Below, piece by piece: positions 1 through 9,223 of a DNA stretch of 64,000 bases. The stretch is taken from NCBI GenBank assembly GCA_949358305.1, contig OX442314.1, forward strand, positions 4,157,087 to 4,221,086, read 5' to 3'. The notes beneath the pieces were generated by a model that worked only from the letters and a program-made list of their open reading frames with translations, did not search any database and was not told the DNA's origin. The stretch comes from Strigamia acuminata (Eukaryota; Arthropoda; Chilopoda; Geophilomorpha; Linotaeniidae). The position numbers were made by a program, and so were the translations under genes. Positions within the stretch are counted from its first letter, which is position 1. Each line of letters opens with the position of its first letter.

Positions 1-156
1 AAATATATTTTTTGCATTGCTTTAGCTTCTTTTTCAGCAATAATATTAGCATCATTACAGGTAAATTCATGCAATTTTTTCAACTAGACCTCAAAGTAGA
101 AAAAACTTGACAACCAACCACAAATATTCCCAATTTACACCATTTTTTCTATTTAG

Positions 157-851
157 CGAGCAAATCTAGAAGAAAACAGATGTAAACGACCCTGGATCAT
201 CACAATGGGACATCGTCCCATGTATTGTTCCAACAACAATTCGGATGACTGCATAAAACAAGATGGCGTCGTAAATATTGATCGATGTAGTTAAATGATT
301 CAATTTTCAATTTATATGTTTCCAGATTCGTACGGGCTTACCTCAGATCCGAGAGTACGCATTGGAGCAGATTTTCTACAAATATGGAGTCGATTTGCAG
401 TTGTGGGCGCACGAGAATTCGTAGGAGAGATTTTGGCCCGTGTTCAACATGACTGTACAAAATGGCAGCTACGAAGCGCCGTCTGATAATCCGGAAGCGC
501 CCGTCCATGTTATTAGTGGCGCTGCGGTAAAATAATTAATTTTTATGTAACTTTTAATATAAATTTGATTTTTTTAAAAATATTTTGTTGGTTTTTGGGT
601 TCAATTTGTCAACGAAACGGATTTAAATCTGATGAAAAGGACTAGAGCGCTTTTAGAAGCGAGGATTATGGTACACGCGGTTGTTTGTGATCGATGCTAA
701 GAATTTGTTTTGGGAACAGATATCGAATGATAAAGTATTATTAATTTTTTTTTATTTTTTAAATTTTTAAATTTTTTTGCTTTTTTAGAATGGAGCAATA
801 AATGATCGAGTTATGATGCGCATATGGTTACAGACCAGTTTGGATGACTAA
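157..851 (+). pseudogene. Purple acid phosphatase (ACP7-like), disrupted 3' exons
   Basis: C-terminal part of a metallophosphatase of the purple acid phosphatase family; the 5' part lies outside the window. Exon 157-270 encodes the GHRPMYCS block, donor at 271. Exon 326-526 encodes RTGLPQIREYALEQ, then YKYGVDLQLWAHENSYER and the VHVISGAA block. Exon about 607-734 encodes the AFRSEDYG block and exon 789-851 ends in TAA; AATAAA follows near 898. Damage is visible. The family metal-ligand motif HEH reads HEN. The expected Trp of WSAFR is a TAG stop at 643-645. One base is missing at about 671-672, so TRLFVIDAKNLFWEQISNDK lies in another frame. No AG acceptor precedes the third exon. The frame assignments rest on family conservation that I recall, not on a search. 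A recently dead gene is the simplest reading; assembly error in exon 3 is the alternative. Confidence 0.72.
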
Positions 852-1123
852 ATAACTTTAAAATAAAAAAAAGAATGTTTTGTACCTTGTACTTTGCTAA
901 TAAAGCGTTTTTTATTTATTTTTTAAATGAAAACATTGGTTATAGTGTTTGGGAGTTTGAATTTCCTGCTGAATTTTGTTTGGCGCACCGACTGGTGGCG
1001 ATTTTGAACATAGAACCATAAAGCGTTGTAATCAAGGCTATATGTTTATCGTATCATTCGTACTCTAACATTTAAAATACGGGCTACTTTTCAGACGATT
1101 TTTGGTCATGAATTAATTGCAAA

Positions 1124-4100
1124 ATGAATCGAACCAACACACGAGAATTTGAGCTTAAGCTGGAACAGCAACAACAGCTAATTTCTAGGTACGAAGACAA
1201 ATTACGAGGTACTATCAAAATACTGTATTCATTATTTGATTGAACACTAAATTCTATTTTTTTGACTGTTTTAGATGTCGTAAGCGCGTACAAAAGTTTA
1301 CAAAAAGAAAAGAATGCGTTGGAAGAAACTGTCAAGAGTTTGAGCACCGACGGAAACAAACCACCTCAACCGAATGAATCGCAACAGGAATTCGTCGATC
1401 CGTTGCAAATAAATGTAATAATAATTGTTTCATTGAATAATTTAAAACTTTTAATTTAAATTTCTGAAATTTATTTTGCAAGACATTTTCGGCAGAAGGA
1501 GGAGGAGGGAATGACAAAGTGGGGGCGTTAACCAAAGCGTTGGCGACCATCACGGATGAAAAATCCAAGATGGAGGCGAATTTCCAAGCGGACAAGAAGA
1601 AGATTAATCTGGAGAAAGATGAATTAAAACGAGAGAATTTGAAATTGAAGACGAAGGAAAAGCAATTGAGCAATGACATTGAACAGGTGAATTGTAATTG
1701 ACGCAAATTTAACTTCAATTAATCAGTTTTGTTTATTTTTTGTTCAGTATAAACAACGATTACGGAGTTTGCAATTGGAGCGTGAGAAGGCAGAAAGTGA
1801 CCAGCAAATTATGTTGCGAGAGTTACAAAGCATCGTGTCGAGCGAGCGCCAGCAGAAAGAGCAACTTGCACTACAAGTTGAATCATGAATTATGTATTAA
1901 AAAATGGTTTTAAGACTAATTTTTGCGCAGTTGGAAGAGGCGCAGATGACGATCGCGATAAAGGAGAGTCAGCTGGATCGATCGAAGCAGTACGAGAAGA
2001 GAATTAAGAGATTGACGGAAGAGTTGAAATCGGTTGAAGGAAAACTAAAAATTGCGCAGGAAAATGCCGCTAAGCCTTCCGCGATAGAGCGCAAGCTCCA
2101 GTACGAACTGGCAAAAGCAGAGGTGAAAAATGAAAAATTTTAAAATGAAAAATTTTAAAAATAAAAAATTTTAAAAATAAAAAATTTTAAAATTAGAAAA
2201 TTTTTTTCTTGGTTTTGTAGGGAGAACATAGATTGTCGGTCGTGCAGGAGCAACAAAATGCGAAAGAGACGGAGGAAAGATTGAAACAACAAGTGAAAAT
2301 GAGCGCAAAACAGATCGACGGATTAGAAACGAGATTGGCTGATTTGAGTGAAATGCTCGGCGATTACGATCGACGAAAGCAGCAGGATTTAGGAACAGTC
2401 GAACGACTAAAAGTATGTATTATTGAAATTTAGCTGACCAGATTTTATCTTATTTTTTATTTCTTAGGAAAAGAACTGTCAATTGGAAATTGAGAATGCG
2501 GCACTGGCCAAAGCAGTCACTTGCGTCCAAGAGAAGGAATCGAGCTCCGATGTGCGCCAACTGAAAATGAACAAAGCGAAAATAAACAAACACGACTATG
2601 ATGGTGAAATTGTTAAATTGAATTTACTTTTGATCAAATTTAGTCGAAATTTGCAACTTTTTGCTTAAATTTAGTCAAAATTTGCTAATTTTTGATCACA
2701 TTTAGTCAAAATTGGCTATTTTTGGATCAAATTTAGTCAAAATTGGCTACTTTTTGATCCAATTTAGTCAAAATTTGCTAATTTTTGATCACATTTAGTC
2801 AAAATTGGCTATTTTTGGATCAAATTTAGTCAAAATTGGCTACTTTTTGATCAAATTTAATCAAAATTTGCTAATTTTTTATCAAATTTAGTCAAAATTT
2901 GCTAATTTTTGATCAAATTTAGTCAAAATTTGTTAATGTGTATAAATAAAAATGTATGACCGAATTTATTTCTACGGGATTTATTTCCCCGGGATTTATT
3001 TCCCCGGGATTTATTTCCACGGGATTTATTTCTCCGGGATTTATTTCCCCGGGATTTATTTCCCCGGGATTTATTTCCCCGGGATTTATTTCCCCGGGAT
3101 TTATTTCCCCGGGATTTATTTCCCCGGGATTTATTTCCCCGGGATTTATTTCCCCGGGATTTATTTCCCCGGGATTTATTTCCCCGGGATTTATTTCCCC
3201 GGGATTTATTTAAGAGAGATGAGCCACAGCAACGCGTGGCCGGGCACAGCTAGTTTTTGATAAAAATCCATGCAAATTCCCTATTTTTAGATAAAAATCT
3301 ATGGAAATTTCCTAATTTTAGATACATATCCATGGAAATTTCCTAATATCAGATAAAAATCCACGGAAATTTCTTAATTTTTGATAACTATTCTTTAAAT
3401 CAAACTAAATGTAAATTAACCCTTTCAAATCAATGTTCGCAGATTCAAATCGGTGGCTCGAAGTCGACCACAGCCACTGTCATTCAAAGTTAGAAGAATT
3501 ACAAAACGAGTTTGACCTCTACAAACGAACATCCCACCTAACCGCTAGAAAGACCAACACTGAGAAGAACAACGACGTCAAAGACGAAGAAATGTTGCGT
3601 CACCAAGTGCGCGACTTAAAAGAACAAGTGAACAACCTCTGCTCGGATTTGGCGGAGAACGAGCAACGACACCGCGCCACCGTCGACTCGTTGCGCTCAT
3701 CTCTCGACGAGAGCGACTCCAAACAAAAACACCAACTTGCCTCCACCAAAAGCGAATGGCAGACCAAACTCAGCTGGCTCGAACAGCAACTGCAGCAGCA
3801 GCGCGAGCGATCCTTCGCATTACTCGAAGAAAAAGAAAACGAAATCGAATTGCTCAAAGTGCAGCTGGGCATCGGACACCGGCAACGCAGATCGAGCAGA
3901 CACGACGAGGCCGACCAGAGCGTCCAATTACTCGGAGTGGCCGTCGAACTTTGCAAATTGACCGCGTCGGACAAGAAGGAAGCGCAGTTTCTGCATTACG
4001 CGCAAGAACTGGCGCGGAAGGACGTGGAGATCGCGAATCTGCGCAAGGCCAAGCACCGATTGGAAACGAGCATGCGCGAAATCGACGCGAACAATTCGAG

Positions 4101-4338
4101 CACGGAGGAGAGTTTGCGCAAACAGTTGGAAGACGCTAATGAGGAAACGATGCGACTGACGCGCAATCGCAGCCGAGAAGGCGCCAATTTGGAGTATTTG
4201 AAGAACGTTGTGTTGAGTTACATGCTCAGTTCGAGCGCCACCAGCAGGCAACACATGCTCAATGCCATTGCCACGGTGCTCAAATTCACACCTGCCGAGT
4301 TACAAAGTGTCAAAACGTACAATTCCACGTGGTGGTAG
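1124..4338 (+). CDS. GCC1: GRIP-domain golgin, GCC1/GCC88-like
   Basis: Peripheral trans-Golgi coiled-coil tether; GRIP domains bind Arl1-GTP and golgins capture endosome-derived vesicles (family knowledge). I read eight exons: 1124-1208, 1275-1414, 1483-1686, 1748-1876, 1931-2122, 2221-2412, 2468-2603 and 3443-4338. All have GT-AG introns that keep frame, giving 1974 nt (657 aa). The ATG at 1124 is chosen because the ATG at 1108 is stopped after two codons. Most of the protein is heptad-rich, Glu/Lys/Gln-rich coiled coil. The last ~50 residues are the GRIP domain, starting REGANLEYLKNVVLSYM with the invariant Tyr, and ending SVKTYNSTWW. That TWW end resembles GCC88 rather than golgin-97, hence the symbol. 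Introns are 54-74 bp except the last (839 bp), which is full of repeats. No lesions seen. Length is close to that of animal GCC1 (about 775 aa in human). Confidence 0.85.
2637..2935 (+). repeat. AT-rich ~31-bp tandem repeat in last GCC1 intron
   Basis: About nine head-to-tail copies of a ~31-32 bp unit of the type ATTTAGTCAAAATTTGCTAA + TTTTTGATCA, with two alternating subtypes (TTTGCTAA and TTGGCTAT). It occupies the 5' half of the intron 2604-3442. Related AT-rich TTTGATCAAA words recur around 4530-4800 and 58500-58640. Confidence 0.85.
2957..3211 (+). repeat. 15-bp minisatellite, ~17 copies
   Basis: Nearly perfect tandem array of the 15-mer GGGATTTATTTCCCC. The first few copies carry variants (CTAC, CCAC, CTCC in place of CCCC); the rest are identical, which suggests recent expansion. 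Each unit contains CCCCGGG, so the array is a ladder of short palindromes. Because 15 is a multiple of 3 it stays open as PGIYF or GFISP repeats, but it lies inside an intron and has no coding support. Confidence 0.95.
3212..3255 (+). mobile_element. Helitron-like 3' terminus next to minisatellite
   Basis: Directly after the minisatellite is a small GC-rich segment with stem GCCAC (3223-3227) / GTGGC (3236-3240). Nine bases later comes CTAGT (3250-3254), followed by T. A short hairpin about 10 nt before CTRRT is the hallmark of Helitron 3' ends, and several non-autonomous Helitrons carry internal minisatellites. I see no matching 5' TC end, so the left boundary is unknown. It could also be the end of another element. 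Confidence 0.4.
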
Positions 4339-4605
4339 TTTTCAAAGTACAATAAAAATTAACTACACTTGGTATTATTATATTAAAACATTTTGCTCAG
4401 TAACCCTAGCAAAACGCGGATCATTTTTGGCCCCAACAAAGATGGCTGACACAGCACATGGATGTGTATAATAAGCGTCCAATTTCATTCAATTAGTTTT
4501 GTATTTGTTTTAAATCTAATTTCAGTTATTTTGTTAATTTTGGATCAAATAATGTGGAAAGTTCAAATTTTGTCGCAATTTGTGATCAAATTTTGTTGAA
4601 TTTTT

Positions 4606-4765
4606 ACTATTTTTGAACAAATTTGACCATTTTTGAACAAATTTGACCATTTTTGAACAAATTTGACCATTTTTGAACAAATTTGACCATTTTTGAACAA
4701 ATTTGACCATTTTTGAACAAATTTGATAATTTTTAAACAAATTTGACCATTTTTATAATTTTTAA
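4606..4765 (+). repeat. 20-bp tandem repeat downstream of GCC1
   Basis: About eight copies of the 20-mer ATTTGACCATTTTTGAACAA, nearly perfect, between the GCC1 stop and the TSNAX 3' end. The paralogous segment at 58590-58650 contains only the unexpanded single-copy form, so the array arose after that duplication. Reading frames across it are repeat artefacts. Confidence 0.9.
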
Positions 4766-4985
4766 TCAAACTTCACGGAAATTTGGCAGTTTGGATAAAA
4801 TCTAATGGAAATTTGAGTAATTCGAGTAATTCGACAATTTTAGATAAAATTTTGTAAAAATTCTGATTTAATCGCTACAAATCCGTCCCCTCATAAAAAA
4901 AGTAAACATGAACCCAATTTCCTTAAATAACAACATTCGTTAATAATTTATTTTTCCAATATTTATTTATTTATTTCAAATTCCA

Positions 4986-5290
4986 TCAATCGTACATGGA
5001 TTCAATTTCGTCCCTTGGAAAATCACGAAAAACATCGGCCAACATGTGTTTCGGTATCTCTGAAGCGTACACTTGAATGGTGTAACACGCCGTCTCCACT
5101 TTGGCCAGCGACTGCTTGAGCGTGCTCAACTTGCGCGTGATTTCTCGCGGACCTTGGTTGCCCACGTCGACAAAACCGTCGTAAATATTGCGCAGAAAGC
5201 CGCACAATTCGAATGGCATCTTCACTTGATCCACGCTCCCGATCGCGCTGATGCACTTGCGCATCAATTCGCCCGTCAGATCGGCAATGC
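4986..5290 (-). CDS. TSNAX: Translin-associated factor X, last exon
   Basis: C-terminal exon of Trax, the catalytic partner of translin in the C3PO endoribonuclease. The acceptor reads ACATTTTAG on the minus strand just above 5290. The exon encodes [19 protein letters not shown], the [14 protein letters not shown] segment, [20 protein letters not shown] and [12 protein letters not shown], and ends MYD-TGA. Those blocks are diagnostic for the Trax C-terminal helices. One family position is altered (usual RGSEIPKHM reads YASEIPKHM). No upstream Trax exon is visible between 5291 and the Gypsy-1 insertion. The gene is therefore partial here: truncated by rearrangement, or its 5' exons lie beyond the insertions. 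It is convergent with GCC1 (stops about 650 bp apart). A second partial copy is at 58776-59060. Confidence 0.82.
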
Positions 5291-6019
5291 CTAAAATGTG
5301 TAGCAGAAGAGTGCGCATTCGTAGTCAGGACATGTTTTAAGCCTGAAAAATGCAGAGAAATGCTGTAAATATTCTGAAAAATTTAACAAAATGTGTACAA
5401 TTTCGAAAAAATGCAGAAAAAGCGCAATACAATGCAGAAAAACTTAAAATAAAGCAAATAAATCATTAAAATGCAACCAAACGCATCAAATCCGCAAAAA
5501 TAAGCAAAACATTGCAATAAAATGCAGTAAACTTATCAAAATGGAGAAAAACAGCAACAAAATTCCAAAAATTCGCAAAAAGAAAAGAAAGTTAAAACAT
5601 TTGTATCATCCTGTTGTGTCCACTGCAACACCATTATGTTGTTTACGAAAGAAAAGAGTTTGAGAGCAAACTCAAGTTTAACATCCGTACTAAGACATGC
5701 TTCTCGAAAACTCTGTCGTCTTATTGTTATATTGTTTATCATTTCATTACAATATAATTTCGTGTCACATTAAGTAACTGTTTCAAAGCACGTTCTCGCA
5801 TTATTAATATGAAGTACAATTTGAAAACTAAGCCTAAATACAACACATCCCTCTCACCAAGAACTAAATTCTAAAGAAAATGATAACAGCCTACACATTT
5901 AAAACTACAAATGCAAAAGGTATGAAAAAATATAATATTAATGATTAATATTATAATATTATAATATATAAATATATGTATACATATATTACATAAGTTA
6001 TGTGTATACACATGTGTAT
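5291..6019. other. Non-coding AT-rich stretch
   Basis: No gene supported. 5340-5580 is A-rich with the word AAATGCAG recurring every 15-30 bases. 5930-6018 is an AT/TATA-rich microsatellite ending in a TGTGTATACACATGTGTA palindrome. Small reading frames here show no family signal. Confidence 0.6.
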
Positions 6020-6094
6020 CTAAGAGCGACAGACGTCAGAGCGAGACGAAAGCTGCAAACACATACGATGCGCTTTAAATAAATCAAATAATTT

Positions 6095-6394
6095 CATATG
6101 CTGCGTAAACCATTTGTACAACTCCTTGTTGGAATCATGCATGAGACCCTCACGCGAGCCCTCCTTGCACTGCGTCATAAGCGTGGTGTAATCGTCGCCC
6201 TCAAACAGACTGGGCACTTCGCCGGTTGCCAGCAACGTATTCATTCGCTCTAGAAAACTGGAGTCCATTACGTTCGACTCGTCCAACACAAAGCAAATCT
6301 TCTCGTCCTTGCAGCCGGCGCACCGCAGCATTTGCCGCAAATTATCGTCGAAGTCCCGTAAATTTGCTTCTTTGAAGTCCCTTGATGACTTCAT
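6095..6394 (-). pseudogene. Cytoplasmic dynein heavy chain fragment (AAA4 region)
   Basis: About 95 residues of the minus-strand frame match the AAA4 module of cytoplasmic dynein 1 heavy chain. They include the [19 protein letters not shown] stretch, the Walker B block [40 protein letters not shown] and ELYKWFTQ. The family then continues into VxxNLHVVFTMNP, but here the similarity stops after WFTQHM and runs into unrelated codons with no GT donor at the break. It is an isolated internal exon of a ~4600-residue motor protein, with no neighbouring dynein exons on this strand. It is probably a decayed fragment; DYNC1H1-type C-terminal exons recur from 24.8 kb on. Confidence 0.75.
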
Positions 6395-6511
6395 TTCATT
6401 TTTATATGTTCCAGAAGCAGCCCTATTTAGGGTTGTATGTGTAAATGTAGATTGCTATTAAACACGACTTTACTTGATTAATTTAAAAGGAGGTTGGCAA
6501 CTTACAATGCA

Positions 6512-7095
6512 TGTCGTAACCTTGATTCCGGTAAAATAAACTTACACAATATCTTACTAATAACGCCCTTTATTTCACACTTGTAATAATACAATAATGA
6601 TACTTAACAATGTGGTCTCGGATCCTTGCAGTCTTACACGTGGCTTCTACTGTTGTCTAGGGTAATGGCGTCTGGCGAAACACATGTTCGCAAACGCTTC
6701 GCTTCGGGAGATATTACAATCGTAGTATTGCTACGATAATATCTGTGACTTCTGATTTATAGATGTAATTGGCAACGGGCATCGATCCTCTATCAATCCG
6801 GTAAAACGGCCTGACGGTGAGGTGGTGATGCTAATGTTGCTCTGGTATCTATAAAGTGGGGGTTTCCGGTTGGACACGGGTTTAAATACCAGTTGGACCG
6901 GAAATGACGTAATTGCATAAATTCGGGGAATTATGCAAATTCGTGACGTTGTCACGTCAGTCCCGCAGAAACGGTAAAACTAGTATAGCTAGTTTTCCCG
7001 CAATAATCTGACAATCATTTTATTATAAATACTAAAATCATTATTTATTAAGTCATAACTAATTAAAACACTTTTGTGACCTCGTGGTCACCACA
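6512..7095 (-). repeat. Gypsy-1 3' LTR
   Basis: 584 bp, matching 24038-24649 except for a 28-bp gap near 6628 and substitutions such as AACGCCC/AACACCC. In element orientation it starts TGTGGTGACC. It contains a TTTCCGG word and ATTTAAACCCG, a TATA-like core promoter (minus strand near 6885-6910). Confidence 0.95.
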
Positions 7096-7110
7096 CGTCC
7101 CCTCCTCAGC
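7096..7110 (-). other. Gypsy-1 polypurine tract
   Basis: On the minus strand GAGGAGGGGACG directly abuts the 3' LTR. This is the expected position for plus-strand priming in LTR elements. The stretch up to the ORF3 stop at 7175 holds nothing else. Confidence 0.7.
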
Positions 7111-7174
7111 AATGTTGTTGGGGATTTACAATAAAACAACAAACATTGCGAAAACTCAAAGTTAAAGTTCACTT

Positions 7175-9223
7175 TTACTTCTTCTCCGGTGATCCTTGGG
7201 GAACATCCGGGGGTGGAGGTGGAGGTAGCTCTTCGGTTGCGGATGGTTCAGCCATCTTTGGAGTTGCGGATTTAACGATCGGTGGAGTCGAGGTGAGCCG
7301 CGATGAGCGATCACTTGGGTCCTCAAATTCTCCGATAAAATATCGATCGTGGCCGCCAACCGGTTCGTACGCTGCGCCGACTCGTTCGTGTATCCAAATA
7401 CGGGAAAGGAAGGGAGCTAGGCCCTGATTCGTGTGATGGATCTTCTGGGCCTCGGTTGGAGTTTTTGGGGCACGGTGGGCGCGTAACAGACGTTGGTGCT
7501 GAATGAAATCGACGCCCGGACCCGCTTCGAGAGTTCGCTCCATCCACAAATAGAGCGAATGACCATGATCGCTCGATCTCTTAATTTTGTCTTTCGTCCC
7601 CTGGGTCATTGTCAAGCTCGGATAATATGTCTTCAGATGCGCATCGATCGGAGGCAACGGCTTTGGCTCTATCCTTTTCTTGGGCCGCAGGATCTTCGGC
7701 TTTGTTTTCGTCTTTCGGACGACCGTTTTCGCGCCCTCGATCGGGACCAGTCCTTCGGGGAACTTTATCGTCTCCTCCGGAGCGGCTGTCTGGACTGTCT
7801 GGCTCGCCGACGTCTCAGGAAGAGGTTCGTTGGTTGGTATGACCGGTTCGCTTTGTGGTAAAGCCACAGCTCGGACTACTTGGTAAGATCGTTCCGGGTC
7901 GGCATCTTCTGTAATTAATTGCGCGCGAACCTGGATACAGGAAGGAACTAATTTTAGCCATCGTTCGACGAGAGCGGGAGGCAACTGAAAACTTTCATGT
8001 GCGACGACTGCCCAGGCCGCCAGTGCCACACGGGCGTTTCTAAATGTAGACGCAGCCAACACAAGCGACATCATGTCGGTGATCACGACCGTTGTACGCG
8101 CCATTCGTGAAGGGTGATCCCGTCCAGGGCTGTTGGTGAACTCGATGGCTGCACCTCGGATGTTTGTTATCGCAATCTGCATTGTCCTGGCCTGATACTC
8201 GTCGACGTCGGACACCATCTCTTTCGCTTGCTCGATTGTGGTTGTGTCGAGGAATGACTGCAATTCGTACGGAGTTGGGTCAAACTGGATTGTGGCTCGA
8301 GTGTCCGAAGACTTGTTATTGGAGGTTGGTCTTGAAGGCGTCTGATTAATTTCGTCGGCTCCAACCACGGCAGCTTGTCTTGAATTAATCAAAACTCGTT
8401 GAACGTCGGGTTCGGGCTCATCCCAAACAATCGGCGTTCTCGACGTAGAAATCTCGCTTCGCGTTTCTTCCGGTACGGCTGGGAAAATTGGTCCAAAACG
8501 ATCTTGTCGTCGTTTGAGTTGTTCAAAGGGACTCAGCGACGTCGGGGTTCCGATAATTACCGTCTTTCGAAAGGCGCTGGGCAAGCTGGAAGGTACGCTG
8601 CTAACTGGTTTCGTCGGCGCCTTGATGAATACGCTTGATACTGACGTCAGACTCATTTCGATCGATTTGGTCGGTCGGTAGACAGGTTTCGACTGTTCGT
8701 TCTTGACTTTCAGGACGGCTGCTACCATGTCGGCTTCGGTATATTTTTTCTCTTGTTCAGGTACGATCATCGGCTCTACCGATTGTTCGTGTTCGATTGT
8801 CATCGGCACTTCTTGACGAACTTCCACTTGCAAAGTTTCTACCTCATCGACTTCACGTGATTTCTCAAAGCGTCTCCATGTTTCCGCTCGTGGCCTCGAT
8901 AACCTGAGGCATCCGCGTTGGTTCGGTCGATTTCTGGAGTAGCGGTATGTCTCGACTTCTCGTGGTTTCTCGACTCTGGGCTCTCGTCGCGGCGAGGGTT
9001 CTCGAGCGTGTCGGTAATAAACTCGAGGATGAGACTGCGATCGATCTTGCGTGTTGTACGACGTGCTTGGCTGATCCAGGCGTCGTCGCTTGCTGTCGTG
9101 TGTGCGATTTAATAATTCGTTCGAGAGTCGCTTCTCCGCTTTCTGTCGCTTGCGCCCAAAGATGCCCAGGTAGTGGAGCTGGTGCATCGCTTTCTGTGAG
9201 GTGATAAATCCGTGTTCGGCCAT
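7175..9223 (-). CDS. Gypsy-1 ORF3, unknown protein in env position
   Basis: 682 codons from ATG at 9223. I do not recognise it. The first ~22 residues overlap pol in another frame and may not be native. Residues ~25-120 are very Arg-rich (RKRQKAEKR, KRRRLDQ, RPRAETWRR), suggesting nucleic-acid binding. The middle is Pro/Ser/Thr-rich and acidic by turns. Residues ~330-460 look helical (QAKEMVSDVDEYQARTMQI; FRNARVALAAWAVVAHESF). The C-terminus ends with a six-Pro stretch and SPEKK. There is no signal peptide, transmembrane segment or furin site, so it is not an envelope protein. It overlaps the pol 3' end by 359 bp, in the +1 frame relative to pol, exactly where integrase should have been. Confidence 0.7.
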   Translation of the reverse strand: MAEHGFITSQKAMHQLHYLGIFGRKRQKAEKRLSNELLNRTHDSKRRRLDQPSTSYNTQDRSQSHPRVYYRHAREPSPRREPRVEKPREVETYRYSRNRPNQRGCLRLSRPRAETWRRFEKSREVDEVETLQVEVRQEVPMTIEHEQSVEPMIVPEQEKKYTEADMVAAVLKVKNEQSKPVYRPTKSIEMSLTSVSSVFIKAPTKPVSSVPSSLPSAFRKTVIIGTPTSLSPFEQLKRRQDRFGPIFPAVPEETRSEISTSRTPIVWDEPEPDVQRVLINSRQAAVVGADEINQTPSRPTSNNKSSDTRATIQFDPTPYELQSFLDTTTIEQAKEMVSDVDEYQARTMQIAITNIRGAAIEFTNSPGRDHPSRMARTTVVITDMMSLVLAASTFRNARVALAAWAVVAHESFQLPPALVERWLKLVPSCIQVRAQLITEDADPERSYQVVRAVALPQSEPVIPTNEPLPETSASQTVQTAAPEETIKFPEGLVPIEGAKTVVRKTKTKPKILRPKKRIEPKPLPPIDAHLKTYYPSLTMTQGTKDKIKRSSDHGHSLYLWMERTLEAGPGVDFIQHQRLLRAHRAPKTPTEAQKIHHTNQGLAPFLSRIWIHERVGAAYEPVGGHDRYFIGEFEDPSDRSSRLTSTPPIVKSATPKMAEPSATEELPPPPPPDVPQGSPEKK

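Noticed and set aside
2952-3260. Long open frames PGIYF and GFISP repeats
   Set aside because: They arise because the minisatellite unit is 15 bp; the region is an intron of the golgin gene.
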